From assembly GCA_033675215.1 (NCBI GenBank), contig CM066203.1, positions 10,699,072 through 10,763,071 of the forward strand: a stretch of 64,000 bases of DNA, in the 5' to 3' direction. Origin of the DNA: Rhodiola kirilowii (taxonomy: Eukaryota > Streptophyta > Magnoliopsida > Saxifragales > Crassulaceae). Below the pieces are notes generated by a model, which saw only the letters and a program-made list of their open reading frames with translations, made no database searches and was not told the DNA's origin. Shown here one piece after another: positions 11,707 to 25,671 of the stretch; position 1 is the stretch's first letter; every line of letters starts with the position of its first letter. The position numbers and the translations under genes are program-made.

Positions 11707-13951
11707 CTAATGGCGTCGTCGAAGATTGTATCTTCTAGCATTTGAGGAGGTTGTAATTGAGTTCTCTCCAACTTCTTCTTGGATAAAGTAATCAGGGTCC
11801 TTTAATTTCCCCACATCTTCGGTTATATCAGTGTCAATCCATTTAGACCAAACTATGTCATCGTCCTCATCCATATCATCTGCATCCCATGACGAGTTTC
11901 TGTTCTTTTCCATCCAGTTAACTTTGTCAATCAGTGTTGTCAGCATCTTATGATTCAAGACATCATAATCCCTGCATAAAATACATGTTAGATCTTAAAT
12001 GAATTACATATAATCATCTCTTACTACTCAGCATGATTAAACTTACCTGTATATATATACTGCATAAAATAGTTGGAACAGTGACAGGATGGCATAAACT
12101 GATCTGACCACGTTTATACTCCATGTCTGTTGTTCGATGCTATATGATGTGAATCGTATAATTGAGAACTCGACCGAGAAGGTAACACAAAGCCCTGGAA
12201 AAAAAGGTACGTGTTATGTATTATTCACATTTTTATTTTTAGTGAATTTTCTTGGTCTTTGTAATGTACTTACCTATATAAAGCCAAGGCCTGACTGCAA
12301 ATGTCTGCTTTGTGCTGGTGAACATATAGATGATAAAAATTGATAAACTGTAAATGAAGAAAGCCTTAATTGATCGAGACTCCAGCAGCATAGCATTGTG
12401 AAGGGCGAACAGTTTGTCCAATGCAATGAACATGCTTGCTTGTTTTGATTCAAATACTTCCTGCAGATCGAAAATAAGGTCAGTGGACAATATAAACAAT
12501 ATGCCAGGTATATGTGTTTGTATTTTGCAGTTAAATGGTGTCGCACCTGTGCCTCTAAAATATGTTTGGAGTTTTCAATCAGATTATCATGCGCTTGCTG
12601 AAGTTGTTGTTGCCTTTGCAAAAGCTCCTCTTGCTGCTTGTGGCCGAATTCAGCCAGCTTTTGCAGTGAATTTCTGCGAATGCAAAAAATAACTCAAGCA
12701 AGTTTTACAAAAAAAAAAGAAAAGAAGATAATGTTTTTTTCTTTACAAGCTTTTTCTTTACAGGTTATGTCGATTTCATTACCTGCTCTCTTCAAGGGCC
12801 AGCGATTGGAACTTAGTCAGGAACTGAAGTCCCTCAAGAGCCTCCGACTGCCCATCAAGAAGCATCTTCTGCTTATCCAACGAGACTCCTGCAATGTTCT
12901 CAATATCATCCGCCTTGCTTTGCAGCTTCTCCATTTTTGCAGACATTTCGTTGCTTATGGTACTTATCTCCTTCTCTATCTCAACAGCTTCTTCTCTCAA
13001 TTTCTCAATCCCCTGACCTAGATTTGCATAAGCTTCATGCACCATTTCCATGCCCTCCTCTAACTTCGCCTTCATTTTCACCTGTCCTTCTTGCAGGTCC
13101 ACTTGGGCAGCTGCAATTCCCTTGGACTGTTCATACACCAGCTCCGAATGCTTTAACACAACGCCAATGTGATTTTCCACATTCTTTGAAGTTTCCTCCA
13201 AGTGCTTTGTCCGTACATCAACAGAAGATACCGACTCAAGAATTTCTTTTGAGTTCTGCAGCAGGTACTCTGATCTCTCCTCAATATTCTCTAGTTTCTC
13301 CTCGGCATATTGTGCTGTTTTTTGTAGTTCATTAACTAGCCTCTCCGTTTCATGCTTGAACAATTGCACCCTGATATGAAACACACAAAAAATTAAGACT
13401 CAGAATTTTTCCTTTCAAAAATTGAGTAGAAAGTTAACTGTACTCAACTGTAGCTGATGGCACATTTTGTTGACATCCAGGAAATAAGCGGCAAATCTTG
13501 CAGACTCATCAGCGTTCAGCTTCTGCCTGCATTTCATCATCGAGGTCTTAGCGTCACAAGAAGGCAAAGGCGTCCCAGCATCCTCCTGATAACAGTTTGT
13601 CAGATGCCATGCCAACCTATACTGCAACTCCTTACTAGCCCCAATCTCCGAACACCCCTTAAACAGGCTTCTATAGGCATTAGACCAGCAGGAGTCAGTA
13701 GAACCAATCATCTTCCTTTCCGCTTTCGAAACTAATTCTACTGCTTTCTCGTCATCTTTCAACCCCTCCATTGAAAACTCAACCACATCTCCACTGCTCC
13801 ATGGCCTTCTCCCATGCTGACGATTCTCTGAAGCTTTCTCCTCCTCTCGAGCAGTGTCGGAAGATGAAGAGAAGAAACTCCAGGACAAACATTGGCCTGA
13901 AATCGCTAGCAGAATTACCAGAAGCAGCAACTGGCGCGGCAGCGACTTCAT
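11707..13951 (-). CDS. GEX1: GAMETE EXPRESSED 1 (GEX1/KAR5-type nuclear fusion protein)
   Basis: Six exons on the minus strand. Exon 1 (ATG at 13951) gives a signal peptide (LLLLVILLAISGQCLSWS) and the Cys-rich domain of KAR5/GEX1 proteins, with cysteines in DSCWSNAYRSLFKGC, NCYQED, LPSCDAKTSMMKC and NKMC. Exon 2 (about 12783-13371) is a long coiled coil (ERLVNELQKTAQYAEEKLE onward). Exon 3 (about 12550-12674) continues it. Exons 4 and 5 carry two membrane segments (FFIYSLSIFIIYMF and SVYAILSLFQLFYAVYIY). The last exon (about 11707-11970) is an acidic tail ending NARRYNLRRRH. In Arabidopsis GEX1 is a nuclear-envelope protein of gametes needed for nuclear fusion and gametophyte and embryo development. 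The order of parts matches that family. The frame is intact. Confidence 0.92.
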
Positions 13952-15265
13952 TGCTCCAAACTGAGCAAAAAGAGATCAAATTTCAGGTCAGATCAATACT
14001 AGCCAAATTCTTTGCAAGTTTATAACTGAAACAGTTTCTTGAATTTCAATTAACAGGTCCTTATCAGGAAAAGCAGATCGAGTCTTTAAAAAATTAGGTA
14101 ACTTTGAAATCTCAGCCAGTTTTGTCAACATGCGAGACCCACCACTATATCATCAACTTTTACAAATCTTCCTACCCAAGTTTCACAAAAATAAATTGGT
14201 GAAAATCATACAAGGCGACAAATTAGCATACCTTTTTCAATTTGAAATTTGAATATGAAGAGTTTTTCTCACTTCCAATTTTCCAGGGGATGGTGATGAA
14301 CGAGTGGAAGCAAGCGAAGGGTTGCAAATAGCAGAAAGTGAATATATATATATATATCGATAAAAGAATCGTAGAGACAGAGGAGAGGATGATGCTGTAG
14401 CGGAGAGTGTACAGAAGATGTGTCTGTTGGGAAAGGTGTGTGTGTTTATTTTTTGTCTTCTGGGTTTCCAACAGTGACTGTTTTAATCCTCATCTACTGT
14501 ATTTAATGCTTCTTGCACAAGGAGAAAGAAATACTGGGTCTTAAACAAAAAAGGAAGTTTTCTTAACATACATACCCAGTTTAGGAAGTTGCTGTTATGA
14601 TACATGTGTCTGTTTCTATTTCCTGTATAAATATCTTACTATTAAAATAACTGCCAATTTTATTTTGATCGTGTTCCTACCCAAAATAACTGGCCAAATT
14701 AGGTCATGCCAGATTCGACTGCAATTTTTTTTAAATATATAATAAAACAAGATAAAGAATGAAATACGATAGTTTACTTTCTGCTGCATATTTTCTTTAT
14801 GACATTTGAGTTTCCAACATAATTGAGAATTTTGATCATTTTGGGTCTTTTCATGTTCATTCTTGCAGTCAATGGAATGAAACTTTTATTTTAAAATAAT
14901 GAATTAGAGATAATATTTATATTCTTGTTTGGGTATTGTGATCTGAATATTATATTTGAAAAAACAAATAAAGAAGGCAAATATTGGCACGTAATTTAAT
15001 AAATAATTATCTCCATTATTAATTTCCAAAAACACCTGAGATCGAGCATATACACCAAAGATGCATGCGTAGGTCCCAAAAAATCCTCTTTTTTTTTCTT
15101 GTTTACTTTTAATAATTTTGCTTGCAACCTCGTACAACAAGACAACGACAAAACCGCTGGCACGAAAAACAATCAACCAGCCGCGCCACACCGCTTCCCC
15201 CCAACTCCATCCATCCACATTCCCTGCAAACCCTGAACCCGAAACGGACACAAACCTTGGCGGCA
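13952..15265. promoter_or_regulatory. Divergent GEX1 / aspartic-protease intergenic region
   Basis: About 1.3 kb of AT-rich DNA between two divergent genes. A likely GEX1 leader intron lies next to the ATG: a T-rich tract ends near 13960, with a plausible upstream exon around 14220-14420. A (TA)n run stands at about 14343-14357. Nothing else is recognised. Confidence 0.4.
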
Positions 15266-17604
15266 ATGGCGGTGTCGTCAACCACATTGATCTTGTTGAT
15301 TTTCTTGCAGTTGGCGATCTGGGTTTCGGCAAATTTGATGTTTGAGGTCAAGCACAGATTTGGTGGACGTAACTCGCCGCTGCGTGATCTCCGGGCCCAC
15401 GACCTCCGCCGCCACGGCCGGCTCTTGTCTTCAGCTCCTCCGTACGCTGTTGATGTCAGTTTGGGTGGAAATGGGAATCCTGTCGAAACCGGGTCAGTCA
15501 CATTTTTTTTTCAATAAAAAATCATGTCTGTTTCAATTTTATGAAATGTGATTAGGGGTTTGAATTCTGAATTTTTAGGGTTTACTACGGCAAGATTGGA
15601 ATTGGAACACCTCCAAAAGATTTCTATGTTCAGTTGGATACAGGAAGCGATTTACTTTGGGTACATTGCGCAGGCTGCAGCCAGTGTCCTTCAGAAAGCA
15701 AGCTCGGCGTATGCTCTTCCAATTTTCTTCACCACTTAATACTCATACCGAATCATCAGTAATTCGATGACAAATTGTTAACTTGTGCTTATAATATGCT
15801 AACCAGGTTCCTTTGACGCTATATAACCCCAAGGCGTCTTCGACAGCAGAAGTGGTGAACTGTGATTCACAATTTTGTATAAATCAGTTCAATGAGAAGT
15901 TACAATCTTGTAAGGCTAATATGCCTTGTCAGTATAGTATACTTTACGCCGATAGGAGTGCCACTACAGGTTTCTTTGTGAATGACTCTGTCAGATTCAG
16001 TCAAGTTATTGGAGATTTTCAGACCGGATGGGCAAGCGGGTCTGCAGTTTTCGGGTGAGCTTGAAATTTTAGATGATTTATTGTTGAAATCAAATTCATT
16101 TGGAAAAAAATAATAATCAAATTTTAGATGTTTTTTTGATGTTTTTTACTCTTCTTTGTTGGAGATAGATGTGGATCTAGGCAATCTGGAGGTCTAAGTT
16201 CATCGGACGGAGCGTTAGATGGGATAATAGGATTCGGGCAGTCCAACTCGTCGCTCATCACGCAGCTGGCAGCTACCGGGAAAGTTAAGAAAATATTTGG
16301 ACACTGCTTGGATAACATTCGAGGCGGCGGGATTTTCGCTATCGGAGAAATTGTGGATCCTCAAGTGAAGCCAACTCCTCTGATACCCAATAAGTATGCA
16401 GTTTCCATTAAACATTATTTTCTATCCGCAACTTCCCATTTTACTTCATATTATTTCCTACTCTGTTTTAACTGAAAAGTTAGTTGATTCTGGTAGGATG
16501 CATTACAATGTGGCTCTGAAGTCGATTGAAGTCGGTGGTAATACCTTGCCACTTTCGCTTGACGAATTCAGCGGCCAAGGCCAAGGAGGGACAATAATCG
16601 ACAGTGGAACAACTTTGGCATATCTTCCAGATGAGATTTACACCCCTTTAGTGAATCAGGCACATTCATTTCACCTAAACTAAAAAATTCCGTAATTTTT
16701 TAAAAATGTTTTCTTGTATTTTCTGTTATTATCTTCATGTGATTAATTTCTGATACTCTCTATACCAGATTTTGGCTCAACAACCTGATCTGAGACTGCG
16801 GACTATAGATGAAGTATTTACTTGTTTTATGTACGAGAACAAGTAAGACTTCCCTGCTCCTTTTTCTTCTTCTCCGCTCACATAATTGATATACATTTTT
16901 CTGTCTTCACCTTGCTTCAAACGCCTTAATTATAGATCAGAAATGATCCGCTTCTTTTTTGTCAGCGTGGACGACGGATTTCCAATTGTGAAATTCCATT
17001 TCAATGACTCGGTTTCATTGACAGTATACCCTCATGAATATTTTTTTGAAGTTCAAGTAAGTGACTTTGTCTCAGCTCCAGTGCCATTTCTGGTACACTA
17101 TTTTTGTATCCTCTCATCTGGTAATATGTTCAGGAAGATATCTATTGTTTCGGATGGCTCACGCACGGGTCTGACAGTAGCGATAACCCCGTCATTCTTC
17201 TAGGAGGTATATTTACAGCATCTGCATAGACATGATCTTGAGAATTTACCTGAGTAATTTTATTTATCCTGTTGTTCTTTGATGCAGACATGGCACTATC
17301 GAATAGGCTAGTTGTATACGATCTTGAAAATCAGACCATCGGGTGGACCGAGTACAACTGTGAGTTCTGATTTAGCACTGCTTAATGTAGTCTTTCACTG
17401 TATGTGTGGATAAATGGGGTCATTGTGATTCATTCAGGCTCTGGAAGCATCAAAGTGAAGGACAATTCTGGGGCGGTGTATTCAGTAGGTGCACATGACC
17501 TTCACCATAACTCTGCATCGAAACTGAGTGGCGTCAATGGAAAGATATACATAACCTTGTTACCAATAGTTGCGCTTCTTCACTTTTTATTTGTAAAATG
17601 GTAG
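15266..17604 (+). CDS. GPI-anchored A1-family aspartic protease (aspartic proteinase 36/39-like)
   Basis: Ten exons: 15266-15492, 15579-15708, 15807-16054, 16169-16393, 16497-16659, 16769-16842, 16966-17056, 17134-17206, 17288-17359 and 17438-17604. Together they make 1470 bases, an exact multiple of three, for 489 residues. The parts are a signal peptide ([15 protein letters not shown]), a short pro-region, the first catalytic motif [12 protein letters not shown] (Asp about 96), the plant Cys-rich nepenthesin-type insert, the second catalytic motif [12 protein letters not shown] (Asp about 312), and a hydrophobic tail ([17 protein letters not shown]) suited to GPI anchoring. Arabidopsis A36 and A39 of this kind act in pollen and pollen tubes. 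The intron after exon 5 starts GC rather than GT; only that junction keeps the frame. The gene appears intact. Confidence 0.9.
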
Positions 17605-17833
17605 AGGACAATCAGCAGAGTGCCCTTGTCTGCTGGACAGCATAAGATCTTCAGATTTCTTCATATGAGAAAAAAAAGGGTGTTATAAAAGTGGCTGAAA
17701 TGTACAGCTTGGATGTAAACAACTATATACAATGTAAATTACAACAAAGAATGGTGAATGTGTAACTGTAAATATGGAAATTGGCTTCAATGAGACATTT
17801 TGAGACTTCAAATATGAATTTTATCTGTTAACT

Positions 17834-17879
17834 TACATGAATTTTAGCCCCTATAAAAAAAACCTACATGAATTTTAGC
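17834..17879. repeat. Tiny insertion flanked by a 15-bp direct repeat
   Basis: TACATGAATTTTAGC stands at 17834-17848 and again at 17865-17879. The 16 bases between them end in an A-run and CC. The arrangement resembles a severely truncated polyA retro-insertion between target duplications, although a slipped duplication would look similar. Confidence 0.35.
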
Positions 17880-18020
17880 AGTAAATTTACACCTGTTTCA
17901 GTTTATCATCCTTGTACCATTCTTGTAACGTAAACTCTCAATATGTCATGAGACATGACATAAGCCAAAAAGTTGTGTTTTGCTTTGTTTGATGTATGAG
18001 TAACCTTTTTTTTGGTGAGC

Positions 18021-20912
18021 TTAAAATGCTAAGCATGTTTCCTCAGAGGACGATGAGGGCTCCCCGAGAAATTCTGATCTCAATTTCATTAACAGCCTGC
18101 CTAGATAATTCAGACCTTCACCGTCGCGTCCCCCACCCCAGAAGAGGTCATGGGGCGATGCTTCAACTAAAACTGATCCAGCAGTTGAAAGTAGCATACT
18201 GTTCAAGTGAGGGTACATGGAGAATTTGCACTTAAGAGCTCTATACATCACATCAATCTTGACAGTATCCCAATCAGGCCTCACCTGCGCATTTCAAGGA
18301 GAATTCAGCGTCAGATATATCTCAAATTGCCAAAGACTAGCCTTGGAAAGGTATCGAGATTCCAGTGATCTCGTGATGCAAGGTAGCACATATTTTATTC
18401 ATACCATCTCAGGGTGCTGCCTTTGTAATGTCCTTCCCTTCCTTGCCGCTTCCTCAGGACTTGCAGCAGATTTAATGGATGTCAGGCACTCTAAGGCCAT
18501 CGGATCATTGACTCCAGTGAACTTGTTTGCCTGGATTTCAGAAGAAAAAAAGGAAGAGTAAGGCCAAGGGTCATTTGAAAAATATGAAGTAAACACAGAG
18601 ATAGTAGAGAACCTGATAATAGTGTTCGACGCTTTGCCATGTGACATCATTGCCGTTGTCATCAGGCATCTGTATGGGATGATGAGAAAAGTTTGACAAG
18701 GCTCCGTAAGGATCCCATGTTTTGTAAAAGAATATGATCTTTGATTCAAATTGAGAAACAGAGGGGTCGATAGCGAAAGTCTCGTTCACTGATGGAATAA
18801 CAGGAGCCAAGTCTGGAATTGGCTGAAGGAATCCACTCACGAGCATGTCAGGTCCGACCTGTCAGTAGTTTGCGAAGAAAGTAAATTTTCCAAACCATGC
18901 CCACCAAAATGCTTGTCCAATCTTATCAGTAAGAAACAAAAATATCTATTTTCGGTTGTAAGGCCAGATAATCTTTGTCAGAACTTTACAAATATATACA
19001 TCAATAGTTATGAAATTAAGCTTTGTTTTCATGTTCTTCCATCTTAAAATCGACTGCAAAAAGAATACAATATGAGCTATTGCCATGAAAAGATAAGGCT
19101 ACCTGCTCATAGTTCACATCAAGCAAATCTAACGCCTGTGTCATCTCAACCATCCCGAGTTCACCTACAGGCGTTGGAGCGTGCTTTCCACCTATAATTT
19201 TAGGAGCAACAAATGCATAGACCTGCAAAAAAGTACAACGAATCTCATTTTCTATGCAACTTTTGTAAGCTATACACTATGCAACACCGTCAACAAATCA
19301 GTAGAAGGCAACAGATAAAACTATCAGAAAAAGAGTCCCACACTTTCCCCTCAAAAGGAGGATTGTGAGCTTCGTTGTGTTCCGAAAGTGGTCAGATTGA
19401 ATCAGGAGAAAAGATTTTACCTTGTGTATGACACCAGCGGAAATCGCAGGTGCTGCTAAACTTCCACCGCACTCCCACAAAATACTCAGATAACCACGGT
19501 CATAAAAGTATTCCATAACATCTCTAGGATTTAACATATCAAACTCAATGACCTCAACGCCTTTAGACGCAAGAAGTTTCTGAAAGCTTCGGTTTGCACC
19601 TCTTTGTGTCACAACGATAGTTGGTACTTCAATCACGTCCCATATATTGGCAACCTCGGGAAGGTTGAGGGTTTGAGACATAACAATTCTAACAGGGACA
19701 TGCTGACCTCCATGTCTTGCAGTTAATCGTGGATCTGAATTTAGATACAATTATGTCACAACGATACCATCCGGAACATTTCAAGAGCTGTGCAGTGATG
19801 TTGAGACTTGAGAAGTAGCTAACTTACTGTCTCTGCGCACAGTATTTCCTCCTACAATTACAGCGTCGCTTCTTCCACGCAGTTCAAAGACTCGACTCCT
19901 GGACATCTTGCTGCTTATCCAGGAAGCATGCCCGCTGCTAGCAGCGATTTTGCCTGCAAATGTTGGGAACCATAAATTGGGTATATCAATCCGAGCACAA
20001 TTTGTTCAACCGTACCACTTCATGGACAAAGTAAAAGATAACTTGATATAACATACCATCAAGAGTCATAGCATACTTCAGAACAGAAAAAGGCACTCGA
20101 GAAGCAGCCCTGTAAAGCAAAGGCGCATTTACTATTCGGCAAGATTTTAGAGCATCCTACACCAAATGGTTTCCAGATTAAATAACTACGCAAAACTTAA
20201 ACAATTACAAGCCACCCAAGCATGTATGACTAAATGTAAAGCACTGCAGTAGAACCTCAAAGAGTTTGCTTTGCAGATCCTCTCCGAGAACATCCACCTG
20301 CAGTCCCTCGCCTCTCAAAGCTCGTATACCAGCGCCTCGAAGATGATGCAAAGGATTTCTCATTCCCACAACCACCCTTGTAATTCCTGCCTAATGTACA
20401 TTGCATCAGATTCCACATATTTCATATCAACGAATTTCGAGTTCAGTAACTACTCATCTGAACCATTTTCACACAAAGTTGGGAACTTTGAAGATAAAAT
20501 TTATCAGATTAAATATAAATAAATAAAGCAAACAGACCTTGACAATAGCAGAAATGGCGCTGTCATCACCATGGCAATCACCAGGCTCCATATTCAAATA
20601 AGCCGTGGAACCCCTAGCAAGCTCTCCAGCAGCTTCAACCGCCGCCACCTCGGCGGGAGTCGTCCCTTGGGCATGTAAAAACCCCTCTCCGGCAATCTTC
20701 CCAGAAGCAGCAGGCGACACAATGACGCAACCGAAATTAGGGTGAGGAGACGTCAACCCGGCCGACTTGTCAGCCAGTATCGCTGCTCGTTTGATAAAGG
20801 AGGCATCTCGCACATATGAATTAGCATCTGCGGAACTGCTAGCTCGTACTCGGACTCTGCATATGGGTATAGTTGGCAAAGGTGGAACGAAAGCCCCCAA
20901 AGCGAACACCAT
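18021..20912 (-). CDS. PYRR: PYRR, plastid pyrimidine reductase of riboflavin synthesis with C-terminal YbiA-like domain
   Basis: About eight exons on the minus strand (ATG at 20912) encode the plant reductase step of riboflavin synthesis, in the plastid. A transit-peptide-like start leads to a RibD deaminase fold, HPNFGCVIVSP. The catalytic HAE of true deaminases reads PAE (TTPAEVAAVEAA), and the second zinc site is replaced by NMEPGDCHGDDSA, so the deaminase domain should be inactive, as known for plant PYRR. The reductase domain follows: LKYAMTLDGKIA near 20080 and WECGGSLAAPAI near 19470. The C-terminal third is the COG3236/YbiA-type N-glycosidase fold: KTWDPYGALSNFSHHPI, WQSVEHYYQ, then DLFWGGGRDGEGLN. 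The stop is at 18021. An upstream TTG adjoins the ATG but is not needed. Confidence 0.93.
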
Positions 20913-21368
20913 CAAATTTGGGTACTTGATTTCTCGCGTAGTGCAGAATTAGGAATCTTCGAAATTCCGAATTTACAAGAAATTGGGTGCAATGAGGCAA
21001 TTGACAATACTAGTGTTTAACCTAAATATCGAATTTTAGATTTTGAGTTCAGTCTGAAAACAAATCGAGATAAGGGACTCTGAACAGTGTTTAGGTTGTC
21101 ACACGTGCAGGTTCAATTCTTTTTTTCTTCTTTTTTTCTGGTGAAGAGGATGAAGCAAGATGAGTGAAGAGCCCTAAAGATTCACCTAAATTTGTCAAAT
21201 GTCAACCATGTCCCACAATGTGAAAAGAAAACATAAGCTGCAACTCCACTGTACCAAAATCGGAGAACAACGTGCACTAAAATGACGCCTCTACTCCGAA
21301 GATTAGTATGGGAGACGAGAACAAGAAAACTAACAAAAAAGGCTTCGCCTTTAAAGTGTTGATATCTT
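20913..21368. other. Intergenic region upstream of PYRR
   Basis: About 450 bp holding the PYRR promoter and the 3' end of the phosphatase gene. Apart from a T-rich tract at about 21119-21138, nothing is recognised. Confidence 0.4.
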
Positions 21369-22824
<1,456 letters not shown>

Positions 22825-23347
22825 TCCTTTTTCGAAAATCGAAACGATGAAGAATCTCAAGCACTGGGAGGAATAAGTAGATGAAGAGACGAATCGTGAG
22901 TCGTGACGACTGCGTGTAGTCTGGTTACGTCATCATCATTATCTAAACTTTAAAGCGGCGTTCGGTTATGGCCTTTTGGGAAGCCAAGGGAGAAGATGGA
23001 GACGACTTGAACGACAATGAGGATCTGCGTTTTACGTCATCATTATCATCATCCTAAAGTCGTTTTGGATGAAGGGTTTGATATATTTTTTGTATTCAAA
23101 AGTTGGATTGGATATTAAGATAATAAAAAAATCTCTAGATAATTTTATATCTTACTGTAGATATTTACCATATTCTGTTGAATATTTTGAAATCAGATAT
23201 TTGATATTAAGGTACGTAGTTTCCATCTAGAAAAGTATTAAGGTGATAAGTATCTTTTACCGAGAAAACCGCAAAACAACAGTCCATTTAATTTGATTTT
23301 ATTGTTGAGTATCGGAGATGAATACAAAGAATAATTTTCATTTAACT

Positions 23348-23458
23348 GAAATGAGTCATGAGTGTGACGTGTGAGGATCAACGTTTGGCCTGGTGATAGG
23401 CATATCACTCGATATCATGTCCCTTGTAATAAAAAAAGAAATGAGTCATGAGTATGAC
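23348..23458 (+). mobile_element. Short SINE-like retro-insert with 21-bp target duplication
   Basis: A 21-bp direct repeat (GAAATGAGTCATGAGTGTGA plus C, one mismatch between copies) lies at 23348-23368 and 23438-23458. The 69 bp between them begin GTGTGAGGATCAACG and end in TAATAAAAAAA. A long target duplication plus an A-tail indicates LINE-driven retroposition. TTGGCCTGGTGATAGG may be a worn tRNA box A, but no box B is visible, so it may be truncated. Confidence 0.6.
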
Positions 23459-23470
23459 TGCAATTTAGAA

Positions 23471-23522
23471 GTTACATTGTTAATTAACTTTTTTTTTTGA
23501 TAAAAAAAAAGTTACATCGTTA
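23471..23522. mobile_element. Minimal polyA/T insertion between 12-bp direct repeats
   Basis: GTTACATTGTTA (23471-23482) and GTTACATCGTTA (23511-23522) flank 28 bp made of a T-run, GAT and an A-run. This looks like a nearly empty retro-insertion. It shares the T(n)GAT pattern with the insert at 32120-32146. Confidence 0.35.
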
Positions 23523-23790
23523 TTGATATTATATTCTATGTGAATTGATTACTTATAGACTTATAGTTAAGTAGCTTAAACAAACTAATACAAAACTCAA
23601 GTTGGTGTGTTCTGAGGTAAATTAAACAGCACAGAGGAAAAAGTTCTTCAGAAGTCAGAAACCAGTTTTGCCAAAACTAAAAGAAAGCTTGTATTTCAAA
23701 CAGAAATTAAAATGTAAATAAGCAGACAAAATTGAAAGTTTGTTTTGAAAAAAACTGAAAACCTCCATGTATCTACTGTTCTATAACTAG

Positions 23791-25671
23791 CTACTGCTTG
23801 ATTCCGATCTCTACGTCGCCACTTTTCCGATCATCAGTCACAAACCGCTTCCAGAACGGATGGGTCTTCCAGACATCCACCATCTCCTCGATCGGAATAT
23901 TCATCGTCTCGGGCACAAAGAAGTAAACGAAACAAGTCATGATGGCCACAAAACCCGCAAAGAAAATAAACAAGCCATACTTCATGTGACAAAGCATGGA
24001 GAGGAATAGCTGCGCAATGAGGAAGGTGAACATCATGTTGACAGAAACAGTGATGCTTTGGTTAGGTGATCTGACCTCAAGAGGCGAAATCTCACTCGGA
24101 ACTAACCAGCCCAATGGTCCCCAGGAGAAGGCGAAGGCCGCTACGAATGCACAAATGCATACTATCACTCCAGCTGCGTAACCGGTGGTTAAATTGTCTG
24201 CCACTCCGGTTGTACCGAATTTGTAGCCAATTAGTCCTGCGACGAAGAGCTGGAAGACGAACATTATGCCACCACCGGCGAAAAAGAGCTTCCTCCTCCC
24301 CCATTTATCGGTTCCGTAGACTGATAGAAAAGTAGCCACCACGTTAACAACTCCGGTGATCACAGCGGACATGAGCGATGCATTGCTCCCGAAACCCAAG
24401 GTTTTGAACAGAACCGGAGCGTAGAACATGACTACATTGATTCCAGTCATCTGCTGGAATAAAGGGATCAATGTGCAAATAGTCAGCTGCGGCCTGTACT
24501 GTCTTTTCCATATGTTTCTCCAAGGATGTTTTACTAAGTGAGAGGCCTGACTGGCTGCCACCAGGTCATCAAACTCTGCTTGGATGCCTTTGTCATTTAA
24601 GCCTCTGATTTTTCTGAGCATGGCTCGGGCTTCTTCGGGCTTGTTTCGGTCTAGCATGGAGTTGGGTGTGTCGGGGAGGAAAAAGGCTGTTGCGACGATG
24701 AGGACAGCAGGGACTGCAGCGAGGCCTAGGCTGACGCGCCACCCCCAGCCTCCGGGGATTTTTACTGTGAAGTAGTTGACAATGTTGGCTGCCAGGATGC
24801 CGATTGTGATTGAGAGCTGGAACAGCACGTTCAGGGCGCCACGGTACTTGTACGGAGCCATCTCTGACACATACAGCGGCACAGACTGCAAAAAATAAAA
24901 ACACACACATCATCATCATCAGATTTCACAAGTTATAAAATTTCATGGTAGAATTGAATAAGCATTGGCGCTTAAAATCTCTAAATTCATGTTAGAGTTG
25001 ATTAATTTTATTTACTGATTACTACCAAACTTAGTACTAAAAAAATACCTTTAAATCTATAAAATTAAAAAATAAAGAAGAAGTTGAGATACCTGAATGG
25101 AGAAACCAACGCCAGCGCCAAGGAAGAGGCGACCAATGATGAGCATCCAGATATCTTTAGCAGCAGCATTGATGGCAGCTCCGACGAGGAAGAGGAGACC
25201 ACCCCAGAGCATGGAGACCTTGCGTCCTAAGCGCTTAGTGAGCCAAGAAGCGACGAAGGAGGAGAGCAAGGCGGCAATGTATAGAGAGGATGTGAACAAG
25301 GTCAGTGGCACACTGTCAAAAGTGCAGTACTGGTTATTTGACTGAGCGCGATCGTGTTGTTGCTTGTAGACCGAAGGGAAGAACTTGTGCAGAAAGTGGT
25401 CCATTGACGTCACTCCACCTGCACATCAATCAATCACTTCTAAGTACATTGTGATATACAAAAAAAAAACAGATTTTATTATTTGATCATTCAAATAAAT
25501 AAAAAAGAAGCAAGCAGAGGGAGAGAAGAAGGAAGTACCAGATATGCCGATATCGTAACCGAAGATGAGGCCGCCCATGGCAGCAACAATGCAGGTGAAA
25601 CAGACGTAGGGGGTCATCTTGCCGGGATACCCACGACTGCTTGCTTCTCCAACGACCACACCGCCAGCCAT
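23791..25671 (-). CDS. STP-type monosaccharide/H+ symporter
   Basis: Three exons on the minus strand join in phase to 517 residues, the normal STP length. Exon 1 (ATG at 25671) has [20 protein letters not shown]. Exon 2 opens [18 protein letters not shown] and carries the sugar-porter signature [12 protein letters not shown]. Exon 3 has [18 protein letters not shown], the PETxG-like [51 protein letters not shown] and the C-terminal [13 protein letters not shown]. Twelve hydrophobic segments fit the MFS fold. STPs import hexoses across the plasma membrane with protons, mainly into sink cells. Which STP member this is cannot be settled by eye. The 5' half is duplicated at 37765-38646, where it is truncated. 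Confidence 0.95.

Larger units (their letters stand above)
22825..23790. other. Intergenic region between the phosphatase and STP genes
   Basis: AT-rich, with no gene seen. It holds the phosphatase promoter, two small insertions flanked by direct repeats (23348-23458 and 23471-23522, listed separately), and the 3' flank of the STP gene. Confidence 0.4.

Noticed and set aside
14343-14357. TA-repeat as a regulatory element
   Set aside because: A simple microsatellite in intergenic DNA, with no further support.
15109-15501. Antisense reading frames over the aspartic-protease first exon
   Set aside because: They are shadows of a GC-rich coding exon whose sense strand has a clear signal peptide and correct phase to the next nine exons.
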